A stretch of 64,000 nt of DNA, taken from the NCBI GenBank assembly GCA_913774715.1, contig CAJYHS010000208.1, positions 1 through 64,000 of the forward strand, in the 5' to 3' direction. Shown piece after piece: positions 36,689-47,171 of the stretch. The position numbers and the translations under genes were made by a program. The DNA is from an uncultured Siphonobacter sp. Its GTDB lineage: Bacteria > Bacteroidota > Bacteroidia > Cytophagales > Spirosomataceae. The number at the start of each line of letters is the position of its first letter. Within the stretch, counting starts at the first letter, position 1. Below the pieces are notes generated by a model. That model was not told the origin of the DNA and did not search any database. It saw only the letters and a program-made list of their open reading frames with translations.

Positions 36689-38740
36689 TTATGCCTTCAT
36701 TAAACGTACAATGGCAATTTCGCCTAGCAGAAAAAATAACGCCGCTATAATAAAATACTTCCAGAGGTCTTTCCCTATGTGTTGCTCCTTATAAGCCGTC
36801 GCTACGTCGGCTCGATTTACGTTATCGAAAACCTGTACATTTCGGTAGCCTTTAAACAAATCCCGCAGATCCTGCGGTGTGTAGGTCTGCATATTTGACT
36901 CTTTGTCGTCATGGTTAAAGGCCAGTAATTGCGTTACTTTCCCATTCAGGATTAACTCATAATAGCCTGATTCCAGAGGTTGCCCGCTACTTAATTGCTC
37001 GGCTTTGGGTAATTCAAAAGTTAACTGATTTCCATTCATCCGCTGAATGGGAATTAATTCCAGTTTATCTTTTCGAAGTTTAAACACGGCATTTTTCGGG
37101 GAGCCTGGAGCATCAATCTGAATATCAGGACTTTCGAATGAGTAAGCAATCGGCTCCTGTCTGACACTTAAGGAAGCTATCTTGTAAAAAACGGGCAGGA
37201 ATAAGGCATGTTGAGCAAAGTCACCCAAGGTAGCATCCAGCGAAGAAGCCATGAGGTATACCCTACCCTGACCTGATTTTGAAGAAGTTAAAAAGGGCTC
37301 CCCGGATTTAAAATTCAGAAGTTTATCGCCAACAGTCCGCCAGTTCCAGACAGAGGAAGCCACCGGCATGATTAATTGTTCTTTCTGCGTCGTTTGGTCA
37401 AAAATATCGCTGAAAAAAGGATTTTGCCTGGAAGGGTCAGCCAGGATAGTTGGCGTAGAGGGTTCGCCTTGTATAGGGGAAATATTCTGAATACCTAAAG
37501 CCGTCAACCAGGAAGCATTGCCAACCCTGGCCGGGGGAATAACCAGTAAACTGCCGCCTTTACTTACAAAGTTCAATATTTCAGATTGTAAACTCCCTTC
37601 CACGCGTTCGACTCCTTCCAATACAATCAAATTAGCGGACTGAACTTTTCCAAGGTCTACGTTACTAACCGAAAAGCTCTGCTCTCGAAACAGACTGTCA
37701 TTCGAAAATACGTTTTGTATATAATCCTTGGTCTTTTGTCCGTACACATGAAGAACGTCAATTCGGGGGGCCGCATTAAGCACAAAGTAGTAATCGTTAT
37801 CGAAAATGACAGGCGAATCATCGAAGGTAATCCGACCCTTCTTAAAGCCTTTTCCGCGAACAGTAAAATTAAAAGCTGCCTGTACGTAATTCTCTGCCGG
37901 AATGGAAACGATCTGCGAGGCTACCTGTTTATCATCCAGTAATAACTTCACGCTCAGATTTTCCACTGGATTCGTTCCAGAATTTCGTAGCCGAACCGTT
38001 ACTACATTCGACTGCATTTCACGAATGAATGGCGTATTCAGCCAAAGCGTATCCACAAATACATTCTGCGTAGTTGTTCCCTGAACGGGCACCAGAAAGA
38101 GCTGAGTAGTAGAATCGGGTTTAATTTTCTGAAAATCACCAGTAGTGGACTTCTGAAAATCTGATAACCAGAATAACTGGTTTTTGCCTCCGCTATGATT
38201 CGAAGCTAACTGCTGCTGGCGACGGTAGATACTTTCCAGCGAGCGACCTGATGGCGAAAAATCAACGGTTGCCAGTCTATCCATTATCTTCTGGCTTCCC
38301 TGCAAAGCGTATTCCTGGGACCCAAAATCATTAGTTATCAACTGAAGTGTTGGGGCGTTTGGAAATGAACTTAGTAACTCTTCAATTTTACTTACGCCTA
38401 CATCCAGCAAACGTCGGTTATCCACCAGGTTCTGCATGGATAAAGAGTTATCTAAATAGATGCTGGTAATCCCATCCCGGCTTACGCCTGTGCTTTTACT
38501 GGCTGGAATAAAAGGCTGGGCAAAGGCCAGGGCCAGACAAACCAGGGCCAATATACGAGCGGCCATAATCAGCCAGTGCTTGAGCCGACGAAAGCTGCTG
38601 GTGGTAGTATTGACCTGTTTTAAAAAGCTAACATTCGTAAAATAAACCCGCTTGATTCTTCGAAAATTGAATAAGTGAATTAGTACGGGAATGGCAGCGG
38701 CCAGAAGCCCCCATAGAAAGGCAGGATAGAGGAACTGCAT
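36689..38740 (-). CDS. BatA domain membrane protein (TIGR02226-type)
   Basis: A 683-residue protein. The N-terminus has the BatA-type membrane region (FLYPAFLWGLLAAAIPVLIH, then the second helix ILALVCLALAFAQPFIP). A von Willebrand A-like segment SIYLDNSLSM follows near residue 95, then a long soluble region with a type 1 glutamine amidotransferase-like pocket (around residues 320-440), and a final C-terminal membrane helix (FIIAALFFLLGEIAIVRLM). Such proteins are often next to MoxR/Bat genes, but here it stands alone. The function is unclear; a role in stress tolerance or membrane protein assembly is conceivable. Confidence 0.88.
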   Translation of the reverse strand: MQFLYPAFLWGLLAAAIPVLIHLFNFRRIKRVYFTNVSFLKQVNTTTSSFRRLKHWLIMAARILALVCLALAFAQPFIPASKSTGVSRDGITSIYLDNSLSMQNLVDNRRLLDVGVSKIEELLSSFPNAPTLQLITNDFGSQEYALQGSQKIMDRLATVDFSPSGRSLESIYRRQQQLASNHSGGKNQLFWLSDFQKSTTGDFQKIKPDSTTQLFLVPVQGTTTQNVFVDTLWLNTPFIREMQSNVVTVRLRNSGTNPVENLSVKLLLDDKQVASQIVSIPAENYVQAAFNFTVRGKGFKKGRITFDDSPVIFDNDYYFVLNAAPRIDVLHVYGQKTKDYIQNVFSNDSLFREQSFSVSNVDLGKVQSANLIVLEGVERVEGSLQSEILNFVSKGGSLLVIPPARVGNASWLTALGIQNISPIQGEPSTPTILADPSRQNPFFSDIFDQTTQKEQLIMPVASSVWNWRTVGDKLLNFKSGEPFLTSSKSGQGRVYLMASSLDATLGDFAQHALFLPVFYKIASLSVRQEPIAYSFESPDIQIDAPGSPKNAVFKLRKDKLELIPIQRMNGNQLTFELPKAEQLSSGQPLESGYYELILNGKVTQLLAFNHDDKESNMQTYTPQDLRDLFKGYRNVQVFDNVNRADVATAYKEQHIGKDLWKYFIIAALFFLLGEIAIVRLMKA

Positions 38741-38931
38741 GAATTTCTTACAGGCAAATAGTGAAACGTGGATGAGCTAGGTGCCGCAGCCTCGCTATAA
38801 TTCCTAAATAAACGAAAATCTACTTTATAAACGAAAAAAGGGCCTTTTAGTTGATCGCCGCGGGTTAATAGTTGCTCGTTACTAATTATTCTGCTCTAAT
38901 GGGCAACTCAGTTGTTGATTCAGGTACATAG

Positions 38932-38971
38932 CCAAGAAGCCTTCATCCAAAACTGAATGAAGGCTTCTTGG
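38932..38971 (-). terminator. Perfect 15-bp hairpin downstream of infB
   Basis: CCAAGAAGCCTTCAT / ATGAAGGCTTCTTGG with a 10-base loop, 55 bases past the infB stop. No T-run follows directly, so strength is uncertain. The rest of 38741-39025 carries TAGTTG/AACTAAC-type tracts. Confidence 0.7.
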
Positions 38972-39025
38972 TATCTGTGTTCGCTACTACTTATTGACTT
39001 AATAACCAGCAACAACTAACTCCAC

Positions 39026-42000
39026 TTATAACTTACGTTTAACTTCCTGCATTTCGAAGCATTCGATGGTGTCGCCTACTTCCAGATCGTTAAAGTTTTT
39101 GATGCTCAAACCACATTCGTAACCGAATTTCACTTCAGATACGTCGTCTTTGAAACGCTTCAGAGCCTGAATCTCTCCTTCGTGGATTACGATAAAGTCG
39201 CGGATCACGCGGATTTTGTTGTTCCGTTTCACCGTACCTTCCGTTACATAGCAACCCGCAACGGTACCGATTTTGGAAATCCGGAATACTTCACGGATAT
39301 CGATGTTGGCCGTAACCACTTCCTGGAATTCGGGTTCCAGCAGACCTTCCATGGCTTTCTTGATGTCCTCGATTGCCTGGTAGATGATGGAGTAATTCCG
39401 AATCTCGATTTGTTCCTGATCGGCTAAGCGGCGAGCGTTGAGCGAAGGACGAACCTGGAACGCTACTACTACAGCATCACCGGCAGATGCTAACATTACG
39501 TCGGATTCAGTTACCTGACCTACGCCCTTATGGATAATGTTAACATTAACCTCAGCCGTCGAGAGTTTAAGCAGCGAATCGGAAAGTGCTTCCACTGAAC
39601 CATCCACGTCCCCTTTAACGATGACGTTAAGCTCTTTGAAGTTTCCAATCGCTTTCCGGCGACCAATTTCCTCGAGAGTAATATGCTTGCGGGTACGAAG
39701 TGACTGTTCACGCAGTAACTGCTCACGTTTGTTAGCAATTTCACGAGCGTCACGCTCCGTTTCCATCATGTTCACTTTATCACCAGCCGTTGGAGCACCG
39801 CTTAGTCCTAACACCTGTACGGGCGTTGAGGGTCCAACCGATTTCACGCGTTGACCTTTATCGTCAAACATCGCTTTCACTTTACCGAAGAACGGTCCAG
39901 CCAGCATTACGTCACCTACACTCATGGTACCATTTTGTACCAGAATGTTTGCGACATATCCGCGGCCTTTATCCAGCGAAGCTTCAACGACGGTACCTAC
40001 ACCACGTTTATTGGGGTTTGCTTTGAGATCAAGTAACTCAGCTTCGAGCAATACTTTTTCCAGCAATTCATCAATACCTAAACCGCTCTTTGAAGAGATT
40101 TCCTGGGTTTGGAAACGTCCACCCCATTCTTCAACGAGAATGTTCATTTGAGAAAGTCCCTCACGAATTTTCTCTGTATTTGCACCGGGTTTATCTACTT
40201 TGGAGAAAGCAAATACCATTGGTACACCAGCATTCTGAGCGTGGTTGATTGCCTCGCGAGTTTGAGGCATCACGCTATCGTCCGCTGCAATTACGATAAT
40301 GGCTACGTCCGTTAACTTAGCTCCCCGAGCACGCATTGCCGTAAAGGCTTCGTGACCAGGTGTATCTAAGAAAGCAATTTCGCGACCGTCGTTTGTTTTA
40401 ACTTTATATGAACCGATGTGCTGCGTGATACCACCGGCCTCACCCGAAGCAACTTTCGTTTTACGGATGTAATCCAGTAAGGACGTTTTACCGTGGTCAA
40501 CGTGTCCCATGATCGTAACCACTGGAGCACGAGGTACCAGACTTTCGGGTGCATCTTCCTCTTCAATCAGAGCTGATTCAACTTCTTCTTCAGCAGAGAT
40601 GAATTGAACATCAAATCCGAATTCATCCGCAATGATCGCAATTGCTTCAGCATCCAGACGCTGGTTAATGGATACGAACATACCCATGTTCATACAGGTC
40701 TGGATAATGTCGTTGATGGAAACATCCATTAACGAAGCAAGATCGCTAGCCGATACGAACTCGGTTACTTTGAGGATTTTCTCTTGTTCCAGTTCGTGCT
40801 GTTCGGCTTCCTCCCGGCGACGGGCCCGATCCTGACGACGTTCCCGACGACGATCGGCACCAAAGTTTTGCTTTTTGGCACCACCACCGCCCATCTGGGC
40901 CATCGTATTTTTTACATTGTCACGTACTTCCGTTTTCGAAGGCTCGTCGCGACGGTTACCACCCCGGTTGTTATTCCGGTTATTGTTGCGATTGTTGTTA
41001 CCTCCGCCCTGGTTATTATTCTGAGACTGGTTGTTGTTCGCATTGTTGTTAGTATTGTTGCGATCCTGTCCCTGATTTCTATCCTGGTTATTGGAATTCT
41101 GATTCCCCTGATTTCCGCCCTGACGATTTTGATTATTGTTCTGACGGTTATTAGGTTCGTTGTTGTTCGCGTTATTAGTATTGTTCGGACGAGCCTGATT
41201 ACGATCCTGCTCTACCGGTTTAATACGCTTGCGTTTCTTTTTCTCATTGTTTGAGTTACCTCCCCGATTATCACGGTTATTATTACCACGATTATCATTT
41301 TTCGAGGGTAATTCAATTTTGCCCAGTACGGTCAAACCTTTCAATCGATCGGCTTTTGCTTCAATCAATTCAGGTGGCGTAGCTGAAGGTGTTTCTGTCT
41401 TCACTTCCGGTTTTGGCTCTGGCTTTGGTTCTTGTTTCTGTTCGGGCCTTGGCTTCTGGAAATTCTTCTGCTGATCAGCGGGGCGGTTCGCCTGCTGAGG
41501 CTGTTTTGAAGGTTCTTCTTTCGGCTGGGGCATTTGAGCTTTTGTTTCAGGCTCCTGTTTGGGAGCAGCCGCAACGGGTGCGGGCTCTACCACAGTAGCC
41601 ACCGGGGGAGTCGCTACGACAGTAGGTTCAGGTTTAGATTCGGCAACGGGCTCAGCCTTGATCTCAGGCTTCACGGGTTGGGCCGGTACTTCCACTTTAG
41701 GTTCAACTTTTGCTTCCACCACTGGAGGAGTCACTACTGGCTCTTGCACAACTGGCTTTTCAGCCACGGGCTCAACTTTGGGTGCTTCTACGGCAGGAGT
41801 CGCTGTTTTCACAGGTTCAACTACCGCTGGTTCAACTTTAGGGGTTTCCACTTTAGGTGCTTCAGCAGCAGGAGCCTTGGGAGCTTCCTGCGGAGGTGCA
41901 ATGGGTTTACCCGTAGCTAAATCTATTTTCCCAAGTACTTTCAATCCTTGCAAACGACTATCTTCCTTCGCAGGTTCTTCAGTCTTCTCTACTGCTGGTT

Positions 42001-42298
42001 TCACATCAGCAGGAGCTGTTGCCTCTTCCGTTTTCTGACGGAAGTATAAAGGTAGGTCGTCGTCACCTTTCGGACGGGCCGTCTCGGCGGGTTCGGAAGG
42101 CTTGGGCCCCTCTTTAATTAAATCAGGAGCACTAAATTCTTTCGCTAATACCTGCAACTGCTCGCCAGTTAGCTTGGTATTGGGGTTACTGTCAATTTTA
42201 AATCCTTTGGCCGATAGTCGATCCACAATGGTTCCCATGCCCACGTTGATCTTTCGTGCCGCCACATTTAAACGCATTGTTTGGATCTCTTCTGCCAT
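39026..42298 (-). CDS. infB: Translation initiation factor IF-2
   Basis: A 1090-residue IF-2. Order of parts: a short N-terminal IF2-N domain ([20 protein letters not shown]), a Pro/Glu/Val-rich linker (about residues 60-330), an Asn/Gly/Arg-rich stretch (about 333-468), the second IF2-N domain, then the GTPase domain ([32 protein letters not shown]) and domains II-IV. It brings fMet-tRNA to the 30S subunit. I start it at the ATG at 42298, since the longer frame begins with TTG. It follows nusA and rimP, the usual operon. The Asn-rich linker is unusually long. Confidence 0.95.
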   Translation of the reverse strand: MAEEIQTMRLNVAARKINVGMGTIVDRLSAKGFKIDSNPNTKLTGEQLQVLAKEFSAPDLIKEGPKPSEPAETARPKGDDDLPLYFRQKTEEATAPADVKPAVEKTEEPAKEDSRLQGLKVLGKIDLATGKPIAPPQEAPKAPAAEAPKVETPKVEPAVVEPVKTATPAVEAPKVEPVAEKPVVQEPVVTPPVVEAKVEPKVEVPAQPVKPEIKAEPVAESKPEPTVVATPPVATVVEPAPVAAAPKQEPETKAQMPQPKEEPSKQPQQANRPADQQKNFQKPRPEQKQEPKPEPKPEVKTETPSATPPELIEAKADRLKGLTVLGKIELPSKNDNRGNNNRDNRGGNSNNEKKKRKRIKPVEQDRNQARPNNTNNANNNEPNNRQNNNQNRQGGNQGNQNSNNQDRNQGQDRNNTNNNANNNQSQNNNQGGGNNNRNNNRNNNRGGNRRDEPSKTEVRDNVKNTMAQMGGGGAKKQNFGADRRRERRQDRARRREEAEQHELEQEKILKVTEFVSASDLASLMDVSINDIIQTCMNMGMFVSINQRLDAEAIAIIADEFGFDVQFISAEEEVESALIEEEDAPESLVPRAPVVTIMGHVDHGKTSLLDYIRKTKVASGEAGGITQHIGSYKVKTNDGREIAFLDTPGHEAFTAMRARGAKLTDVAIIVIAADDSVMPQTREAINHAQNAGVPMVFAFSKVDKPGANTEKIREGLSQMNILVEEWGGRFQTQEISSKSGLGIDELLEKVLLEAELLDLKANPNKRGVGTVVEASLDKGRGYVANILVQNGTMSVGDVMLAGPFFGKVKAMFDDKGQRVKSVGPSTPVQVLGLSGAPTAGDKVNMMETERDAREIANKREQLLREQSLRTRKHITLEEIGRRKAIGNFKELNVIVKGDVDGSVEALSDSLLKLSTAEVNVNIIHKGVGQVTESDVMLASAGDAVVVAFQVRPSLNARRLADQEQIEIRNYSIIYQAIEDIKKAMEGLLEPEFQEVVTANIDIREVFRISKIGTVAGCYVTEGTVKRNNKIRVIRDFIVIHEGEIQALKRFKDDVSEVKFGYECGLSIKNFNDLEVGDTIECFEMQEVKRKL

Positions 42299-42452
42299 GT
42301 TGGATGCTTTACTGTCTGAATTCGTCAAAACGAGTGGTTTATTATGTACGAGTTTAGGGTGTTGTTTGAATTAGATATGATGCATAACGGTCTGTGTTCT
42401 TGGGTTACGCACCATATCCCCTGGTTCGTAACCTAATAAACTTGCGTTTGCA

Positions 42453-43697
42453 TTAATCGAATTCCTGACTCAAGATCTCCAGTACGTCATCTACGGTTTC
42501 TTCCTCCAGCTCAGTCCGGCGAACCAGGTCTTCCTTACCCATGGCAAGAACACTCTTGGCTGTATCCAGACCGACGCGGTGTAGTTCGTCGAGTACCCAC
42601 TGTTCGATTTCGTCGGAGAACTCATTGAGTTCAACGTCATCGTCATCTACCGGCCCTTCGGTTTCCCGGAAGACGTCGATTTCCATTCCGACTAATTTGC
42701 CAGCTAATTTAATATTCTGGCCACCTTTTCCGATTGCCAGTGAAATCTGATCGGGCTTCAACCAGGCTGAAACCCGCTTGTCGTCCTTGTTAATGCTCAT
42801 ACGGCTGATTTTGGCAGGGCTCAACGCACGGGCAATCAATAATTCGATATTATCGGTGAAGTTAATCACGTCAATATTCTCATTATTCATCTCCCGAACA
42901 ATCGTGTGAATCCGGCTACCCTTCATACCAACGCACGCACCTACAGGATCAATCCGATCATCGTATGATTCTACCGCTACTTTAGCACGCTCACCGGGCT
43001 CGCGAACAACTTTGCGAACCATAATGAGGCCGTCCGTAACTTCAGGAATTTCCTGCTCAAACAAACGTTCCAGGAATACGGGTGAGGTACGCGAAAGGGT
43101 AATTTTAGGTGTACCATTATTCATTTCCACCTTATGGATTACTGCCTTTGTTGAATCACCTTTCTTGAAGCGATCGCGAGGGATCTGCTGATCACGGGGT
43201 AAGCTTAATTCATTCCCCTGCGAATCCAAACAGATAATTTCACGACCTAACACCTGGTATACTTCTACCGTCAGTAATTCGCCTACCTGATCCTTGTAAC
43301 GATAATAGAGTAATTCTTTCTCCATATCCTTTACTTTCTGAATCAGCGTCTGGCGTGCGGTTTGTACAATCCGACGGCCAAAGTCTTCCAGCTTCACTTC
43401 TTCCACTACTTCCTCGCCAACTTCAAAATCCTTTTCGATTTTCTTAGCGTCTGCCAGTGGAATTTTATCGTAATCCCAAATATCTTCAGAATCATCATCC
43501 ACGATTTCACGCGTCCGGAACATCTCCAAATCGCCGTTATCAGGGTTAATGATTACGTCAAAGTTCTCATCAGTACCGAATTTCTTACGAATCATTGTCC
43601 GGAAAACATCTTCCAGAATTTTGATCATCGTCGGACGGTCAATGTTCTTCTCTCTCGCAAAATCGGCGAAGGAAGAGATCAGTTCTGCACTGTTCAT
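42453..43697 (-). CDS. nusA: Transcription termination/antitermination factor NusA
   Basis: A 414-residue NusA. The N-terminal RNA-polymerase-binding domain is at about residues 1-125, the S1 domain at about 130-200 and the two KH domains at about 200-340 (GACVGMKGSRIHTIVREMNNE and SLAIGKGGQNIKLAGKLVG show the GxxG loops; each is given as its core). A short acidic C-terminal part follows. It has no extended AR repeats. The gene lies between rimP and infB as in most bacteria. Confidence 0.96.
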   Translation of the reverse strand: MNSAELISSFADFAREKNIDRPTMIKILEDVFRTMIRKKFGTDENFDVIINPDNGDLEMFRTREIVDDDSEDIWDYDKIPLADAKKIEKDFEVGEEVVEEVKLEDFGRRIVQTARQTLIQKVKDMEKELLYYRYKDQVGELLTVEVYQVLGREIICLDSQGNELSLPRDQQIPRDRFKKGDSTKAVIHKVEMNNGTPKITLSRTSPVFLERLFEQEIPEVTDGLIMVRKVVREPGERAKVAVESYDDRIDPVGACVGMKGSRIHTIVREMNNENIDVINFTDNIELLIARALSPAKISRMSINKDDKRVSAWLKPDQISLAIGKGGQNIKLAGKLVGMEIDVFRETEGPVDDDDVELNEFSDEIEQWVLDELHRVGLDTAKSVLAMGKEDLVRRTELEEETVDDVLEILSQEFD

Positions 43698-43800
43698 CGG
43701 TTCGTCATAGTTTTTGTTGGTTTCCAGTCATGAAACATACGATCATTACAATCTGGTCTCATTTAGACTTGCCTGATTGGCGAAACGCTCACTTAATCGA

Positions 43801-44262
43801 TTATTTAAATGATACCAGCACTTGAGCTTTCTTAATCTCGGCATACGGAATAACGAGCGTTACTGCAGGCTCTTTCTTCGTGCCATCCGTCGTAATCGTA
43901 ATAGCTGAATCCGTTACCGTATTCAGCATGCCGATCTTTTCGCTCCCGTCCTTAAACTGAACACGGAGTTTACGTCCGGCATTCCGTTGGTATTGGCGAG
44001 TTTGAGTTAGTGGGAAATCGACACCAGGCGAGGAAACTTCTAATGTATAAGCATTTTCAATCAAATTCAGTTCCTCGATCTGATGCCCTAATTCACGGCT
44101 CAGAGCGGCACATTCATCAATGCTGATGCCTGCGTCGCTATCTACCAAAATAGTTAATTTCGATTTGATTCGGGACTCACTTGCCTGCACATCTACCAGA
44201 TAATAACTCTCATCGGGTAGTAAGGCCGTAGCCAGTTCCGTAATTTTTTCCTTCAGATTCAT
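43801..44262 (-). CDS. rimP: Ribosome maturation factor RimP
   Basis: A 153-residue RimP needed for 30S subunit maturation. The N-terminal alpha/beta domain shows YYLVDVQASESRIKSKLTIL (20 residues) and GISIDECAALSRELG, with the following VSSPGVDFPLTQTRQYQRN segment that is highly characteristic. It is the first gene of the rimP-nusA-infB operon. The upstream leader contains an attenuator-like hairpin and a near-consensus promoter. Confidence 0.95.
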   Translation of the reverse strand: MNLKEKITELATALLPDESYYLVDVQASESRIKSKLTILVDSDAGISIDECAALSRELGHQIEELNLIENAYTLEVSSPGVDFPLTQTRQYQRNAGRKLRVQFKDGSEKIGMLNTVTDSAITITTDGTKKEPAVTLVIPYAEIKKAQVLVSFK

Positions 44263-44342
44263 ACCACATTAGCAGTAGGTGGCTTCGGAGGCTTTCCCTA
44301 CTCCGCCAAACCTGTTTTTCCCAACGAAAAACTCGTATAAAC

Positions 44343-44373
44343 AAAGAAGAGGAGTGATAGGCCCCTCTTCTTT
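44343..44373 (-). promoter_or_regulatory. Attenuator-like hairpin in the rimP leader
   Basis: Perfect 10-bp stem AAAGAAGAGG / CCTCTTCTTT with an 11-base loop, lying about 80-110 bases before the rimP ATG and just downstream of the predicted start of transcription; a U-rich stretch (TTTGTTTAT) follows on the minus strand. Two smaller stems (GTTTTTC / GAAAAAC near 44313 and CGGAG / CTCCG near 44286) lie between it and rimP. Confidence 0.5.
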
Positions 44374-44389
44374 CCGTTGAAATCTGTTG

Positions 44390-44420
44390 CAAATTAACAC
44401 TTTTTTCTTATCATAAGCAA
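44390..44420 (-). promoter_or_regulatory. Near-consensus promoter of rimP-nusA-infB
   Basis: On the minus strand TTG, a 20-base spacer, then TTAATTTG (one mismatch to TAnnTTTG). It would start transcription about 120 bases upstream of rimP. Confidence 0.5.
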
Positions 44421-44511
44421 TATTATATTCGTTTTCTATCAAGAGTTTTAAGTTTATCCTTCAAATTTACATCGACTCAAATAACCTTCATCGTATTTGA
44501 AAAAGAGTTTA

Positions 44512-45645
44512 ATGACTTCCCGAAATCATACGAGTGGCTTTTTCACTTCTCTTTTTTCTTTACTTACGTATCTCCTCTGCCTGTACCTGATTATTGGGTA
44601 CGCGTTAGGCTATACTCTTTGGTGGACGCACTGGCTCACTGGATTCTGGTTATTACTGATGCCCTGGGTCATGATGGCTACTACATTGATAACCTTCATC
44701 TGGTTTTTGAAGAATGTCCGAAAAGCCTGGATTCCGCTACTGATTGTGCTGGCTGGCTGGCCCTTCTGGCTTCGAACCATCGGGTTTCATGCCAAACCAG
44801 CTCCTAATGACCTTACTCACTCGCTAAAAGTAATTACGTTCAATACGACCTCCTTTTCCGTTAATGACTACATGGAACATAAGGACATTGCTCCCGTTCG
44901 TTCTATGTTTAAGTGGTTTGGAACCGCTCAGGCAGACATTCTGTGTTTTCAGGAGTATTACAATTGGGATCATCCGGACTTACCTGACGCCTACAAAACA
45001 AATGACAAACTCCGTGAAATGGGCTATACCTATAAGGCCATTTTCAAGGAATTGAATTGGTATTCCGGTAATTCCAGAAAAAGCGAACGGGGATTTTTGG
45101 GTCCGGTTCTGTTTTCAAGATATCCCATCATCGATCAGGGTTATGTAGTGTTTGATAATGCCGGAGGGCATAATGGCTTTGTCTGGGCTGATATAAAGAA
45201 AGGAGACGATATGATTCGGGTGATCAGCATTCACCTGTATTCTATGGGTGTACGGGTGGGTAATGTTGCCCGGGCTAAAAACTCGAAAGTGGCCAAAGCT
45301 GAAACCAAATCTATTTTGTATAAGCTAAAAGAAGGGTTCATTGAACACAGTTCCGAAATTGACCAAGCCCTTGAGAAAGTCAAAAACAGCCCTTATCCGG
45401 TTATTCTCTGTGGCGATTATAATGAAGTGCCCACCGGCCTGGCGTACGGAAAGACCCGCCGTTACTTAAAAAACAGTTTCGAGGAGGCGGGGCGTGGTTT
45501 TGGTTTTACGCTTAATCGAAGTCCCTGGTTCATTCGCATTGATAATCAATTTCATAGTAATCATTTCAAAGTCTTAAGGCACCAGGTACATCGGGAAATC
45601 ACTGGTTCTGATCACTTCCCGCTTGAGGTGGAGTACGCTTACTAA
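44512..45645 (+). CDS. Endonuclease/exonuclease/phosphatase family membrane protein
   Basis: A 377-residue protein. Two to three hydrophobic segments (about residues 10-90) anchor it in the membrane. The EEP domain follows: LKVITFNTTSFSV, DILCFQEYYNWD, ILCGDYNEVPTGLAYG and the terminal SDHFPLEVEYAY, all with catalytic or metal residues in place. Members cleave phosphodiesters in nucleic acids or phospholipids. I chose the ATG at 44512 over a TTG five codons upstream. It is divergent from rimP and closed by a perfect bidirectional terminator. Confidence 0.88.
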   Translation: MTSRNHTSGFFTSLFSLLTYLLCLYLIIGYALGYTLWWTHWLTGFWLLLMPWVMMATTLITFIWFLKNVRKAWIPLLIVLAGWPFWLRTIGFHAKPAPNDLTHSLKVITFNTTSFSVNDYMEHKDIAPVRSMFKWFGTAQADILCFQEYYNWDHPDLPDAYKTNDKLREMGYTYKAIFKELNWYSGNSRKSERGFLGPVLFSRYPIIDQGYVVFDNAGGHNGFVWADIKKGDDMIRVISIHLYSMGVRVGNVARAKNSKVAKAETKSILYKLKEGFIEHSSEIDQALEKVKNSPYPVILCGDYNEVPTGLAYGKTRRYLKNSFEEAGRGFGFTLNRSPWFIRIDNQFHSNHFKVLRHQVHREITGSDHFPLEVEYAY

Positions 45646-45654
45646 CCTAATCAG

Positions 45655-45700
45655 CTAAGAAAAAGCCGCTGCATCATCATATGCAGCGGCTTTTTCTTAG
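45655..45700. terminator. Perfect 20-bp bidirectional terminator
   Basis: CTAAGAAAAAGCCGCTGCAT and its exact reverse complement with loop CATCAT, 10 bases after the EEP-protein stop and 19 before the HmuY stop on the other strand. Confidence 0.95.
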
Positions 45701-45718
45701 TGAAAACTGGGTAATAGA

Positions 45719-47110
45719 TCAGCTTCCCTTTTTCACTAATTTATATTCGATGTTTGGATAACCGCGTTCCCCGCCATCTGTTGACGTGTAATTGACAAAT
45801 TTCAGTTTATAAACGTTGCCCGAAGCATCTTTCACTACGTAGAAACGATCCGTTTTTACGCCCGCCGCAACTCCACCAGGACCCGCAGACGTCCGCCAGT
45901 TACTACCAATAACGTTACGTTCCTTTTTGAATGACGAGCCAGCGATGTTTGCCTCAGCATAGGCATCGTAACTTACGGTGCTGGTTAGCACCTCGGCTGC
46001 CTCGACGCCCGCCAGATGATTAATCTGAACGAAATCTGAATACGTATAAGGAATGGTTTCCGTTGCCTTATACGTCGTTAATCCCCAAACCAGATCCCAG
46101 CTTGCTTTCGCAGGTTCTACTGTAACAGCTTTTCCCTGCGTTAACGAAGCGTAGCTAAAATTCAGGCTAGCGTCTTTCGTAATATCCAGCGTTTTGAATG
46201 TGGTTTCTGTGATTCGGGCGTACTGTACCGTATAACCCGTTCCTTTACGCAGAACACGAATTTTGTACCAGGGCTTTTGCGTGGCTCCGGCATTACCTGA
46301 GTTTACGATGTAAACGGGGTTTTCAGCATCCGTAGCCGATACTTCTTTAATAACGGTTTTCGTCAGATCACCATCGATGTTATCGACCAGATCAAATGTT
46401 CCCTGTCCCGTTCCCAGGATTAATACGCTGGCCAGAGCGGTGGTATCGGCGGCAGTTACCTGCGTTAAATCCGTTTTGGTAAGGGCTTTGGCAGTAGCTC
46501 CGGTGGTAGCATTCAGGATTACCCGGAATTCATTTCCATTATAGAAACCTAAATCCCAGCTACTCCGGGCCACCGCCGTCTGGCTGTTTGAACTAAAATC
46601 GACGAAGACCGAATTAATCGCACTGGCTCCCCCCGCTCCGCCGTTCAGTTTTAAGGTAGAACCGCTGGAAATGATGGAAGAAAATTTCAGTTTCTGCGTA
46701 GCCGTCGTGCCGTTCACAACCAAGTTATTGGCCGATTTAATGGCAAAATCGATGGTTTCTGAACCCGTCAGGAAAATGTTTGCCACTTTCGTAACCTTGA
46801 TTGAAGCCGTGTTGCTGTTAGCGGGAACGGTTACAGTGATGGAGTTATTGGTAGCTGCGGGAGTCGTGGTAAAATGCGTTCCGTAGGTAACACCCGTAGG
46901 CGTTAAATCCACTACTACGTTAGTAGCCGCGGTTACATTACGGTCCAGATTTAACTTCACAGTAACGGAAGAAGAATCCGAAGAAAACCCTTTTTCAGCG
47001 GATTCAAACTGAACGGTATTATCGGGAAGCGGTGGCTCTTCGGTTTTACAGGCCGGAACCAGTGCTGCCATCGTTACTATAACTAATAAAGATAAAAACT
47101 GCTTCTTCAT
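45719..47110 (-). CDS. HmuY family haem-binding lipoprotein
   Basis: A 463-residue lipoprotein (lipobox VPAC, Cys21). Residues about 32-140 look like a Calx-beta type sandwich (VTYGTHFTTTPAATNNSITV). The C-terminal part (from about residue 150) matches HmuY: ARSSWDLGFYNGNEFRVILN and KASWDLVWGLTTYKA are typical. HmuY binds haem for a TonB receptor in Porphyromonas. The TonB-receptor gene lies 61 bases upstream on the same strand, supporting a haem-uptake pair. The N-terminal extension is longer than classical HmuY. Confidence 0.85.
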   Translation of the reverse strand: MKKQFLSLLVIVTMAALVPACKTEEPPLPDNTVQFESAEKGFSSDSSSVTVKLNLDRNVTAATNVVVDLTPTGVTYGTHFTTTPAATNNSITVTVPANSNTASIKVTKVANIFLTGSETIDFAIKSANNLVVNGTTATQKLKFSSIISSGSTLKLNGGAGGASAINSVFVDFSSNSQTAVARSSWDLGFYNGNEFRVILNATTGATAKALTKTDLTQVTAADTTALASVLILGTGQGTFDLVDNIDGDLTKTVIKEVSATDAENPVYIVNSGNAGATQKPWYKIRVLRKGTGYTVQYARITETTFKTLDITKDASLNFSYASLTQGKAVTVEPAKASWDLVWGLTTYKATETIPYTYSDFVQINHLAGVEAAEVLTSTVSYDAYAEANIAGSSFKKERNVIGSNWRTSAGPGGVAAGVKTDRFYVVKDASGNVYKLKFVNYTSTDGGERGYPNIEYKLVKKGS

Positions 47111-47171
47111 GAGCGTTATTGGGTTATAAATAGGAGGAATTTAGATGTGGTGACTAGCTTTTGATGAGGCG

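Noticed and set aside
40784-41254. Open frame of 156 codons on the plus strand opposite infB
   Set aside because: It is the antisense of the Asn-rich part of IF-2. Asn codons read as Val/Ile/Leu in reverse, which gives an artificial hydrophobic protein.
41559-42038. Open frame of 159 codons on the plus strand opposite infB
   Set aside because: Antisense of the Pro/Glu/Val-rich linker; Gly/Ser/Thr repeats with no start signal or domain.
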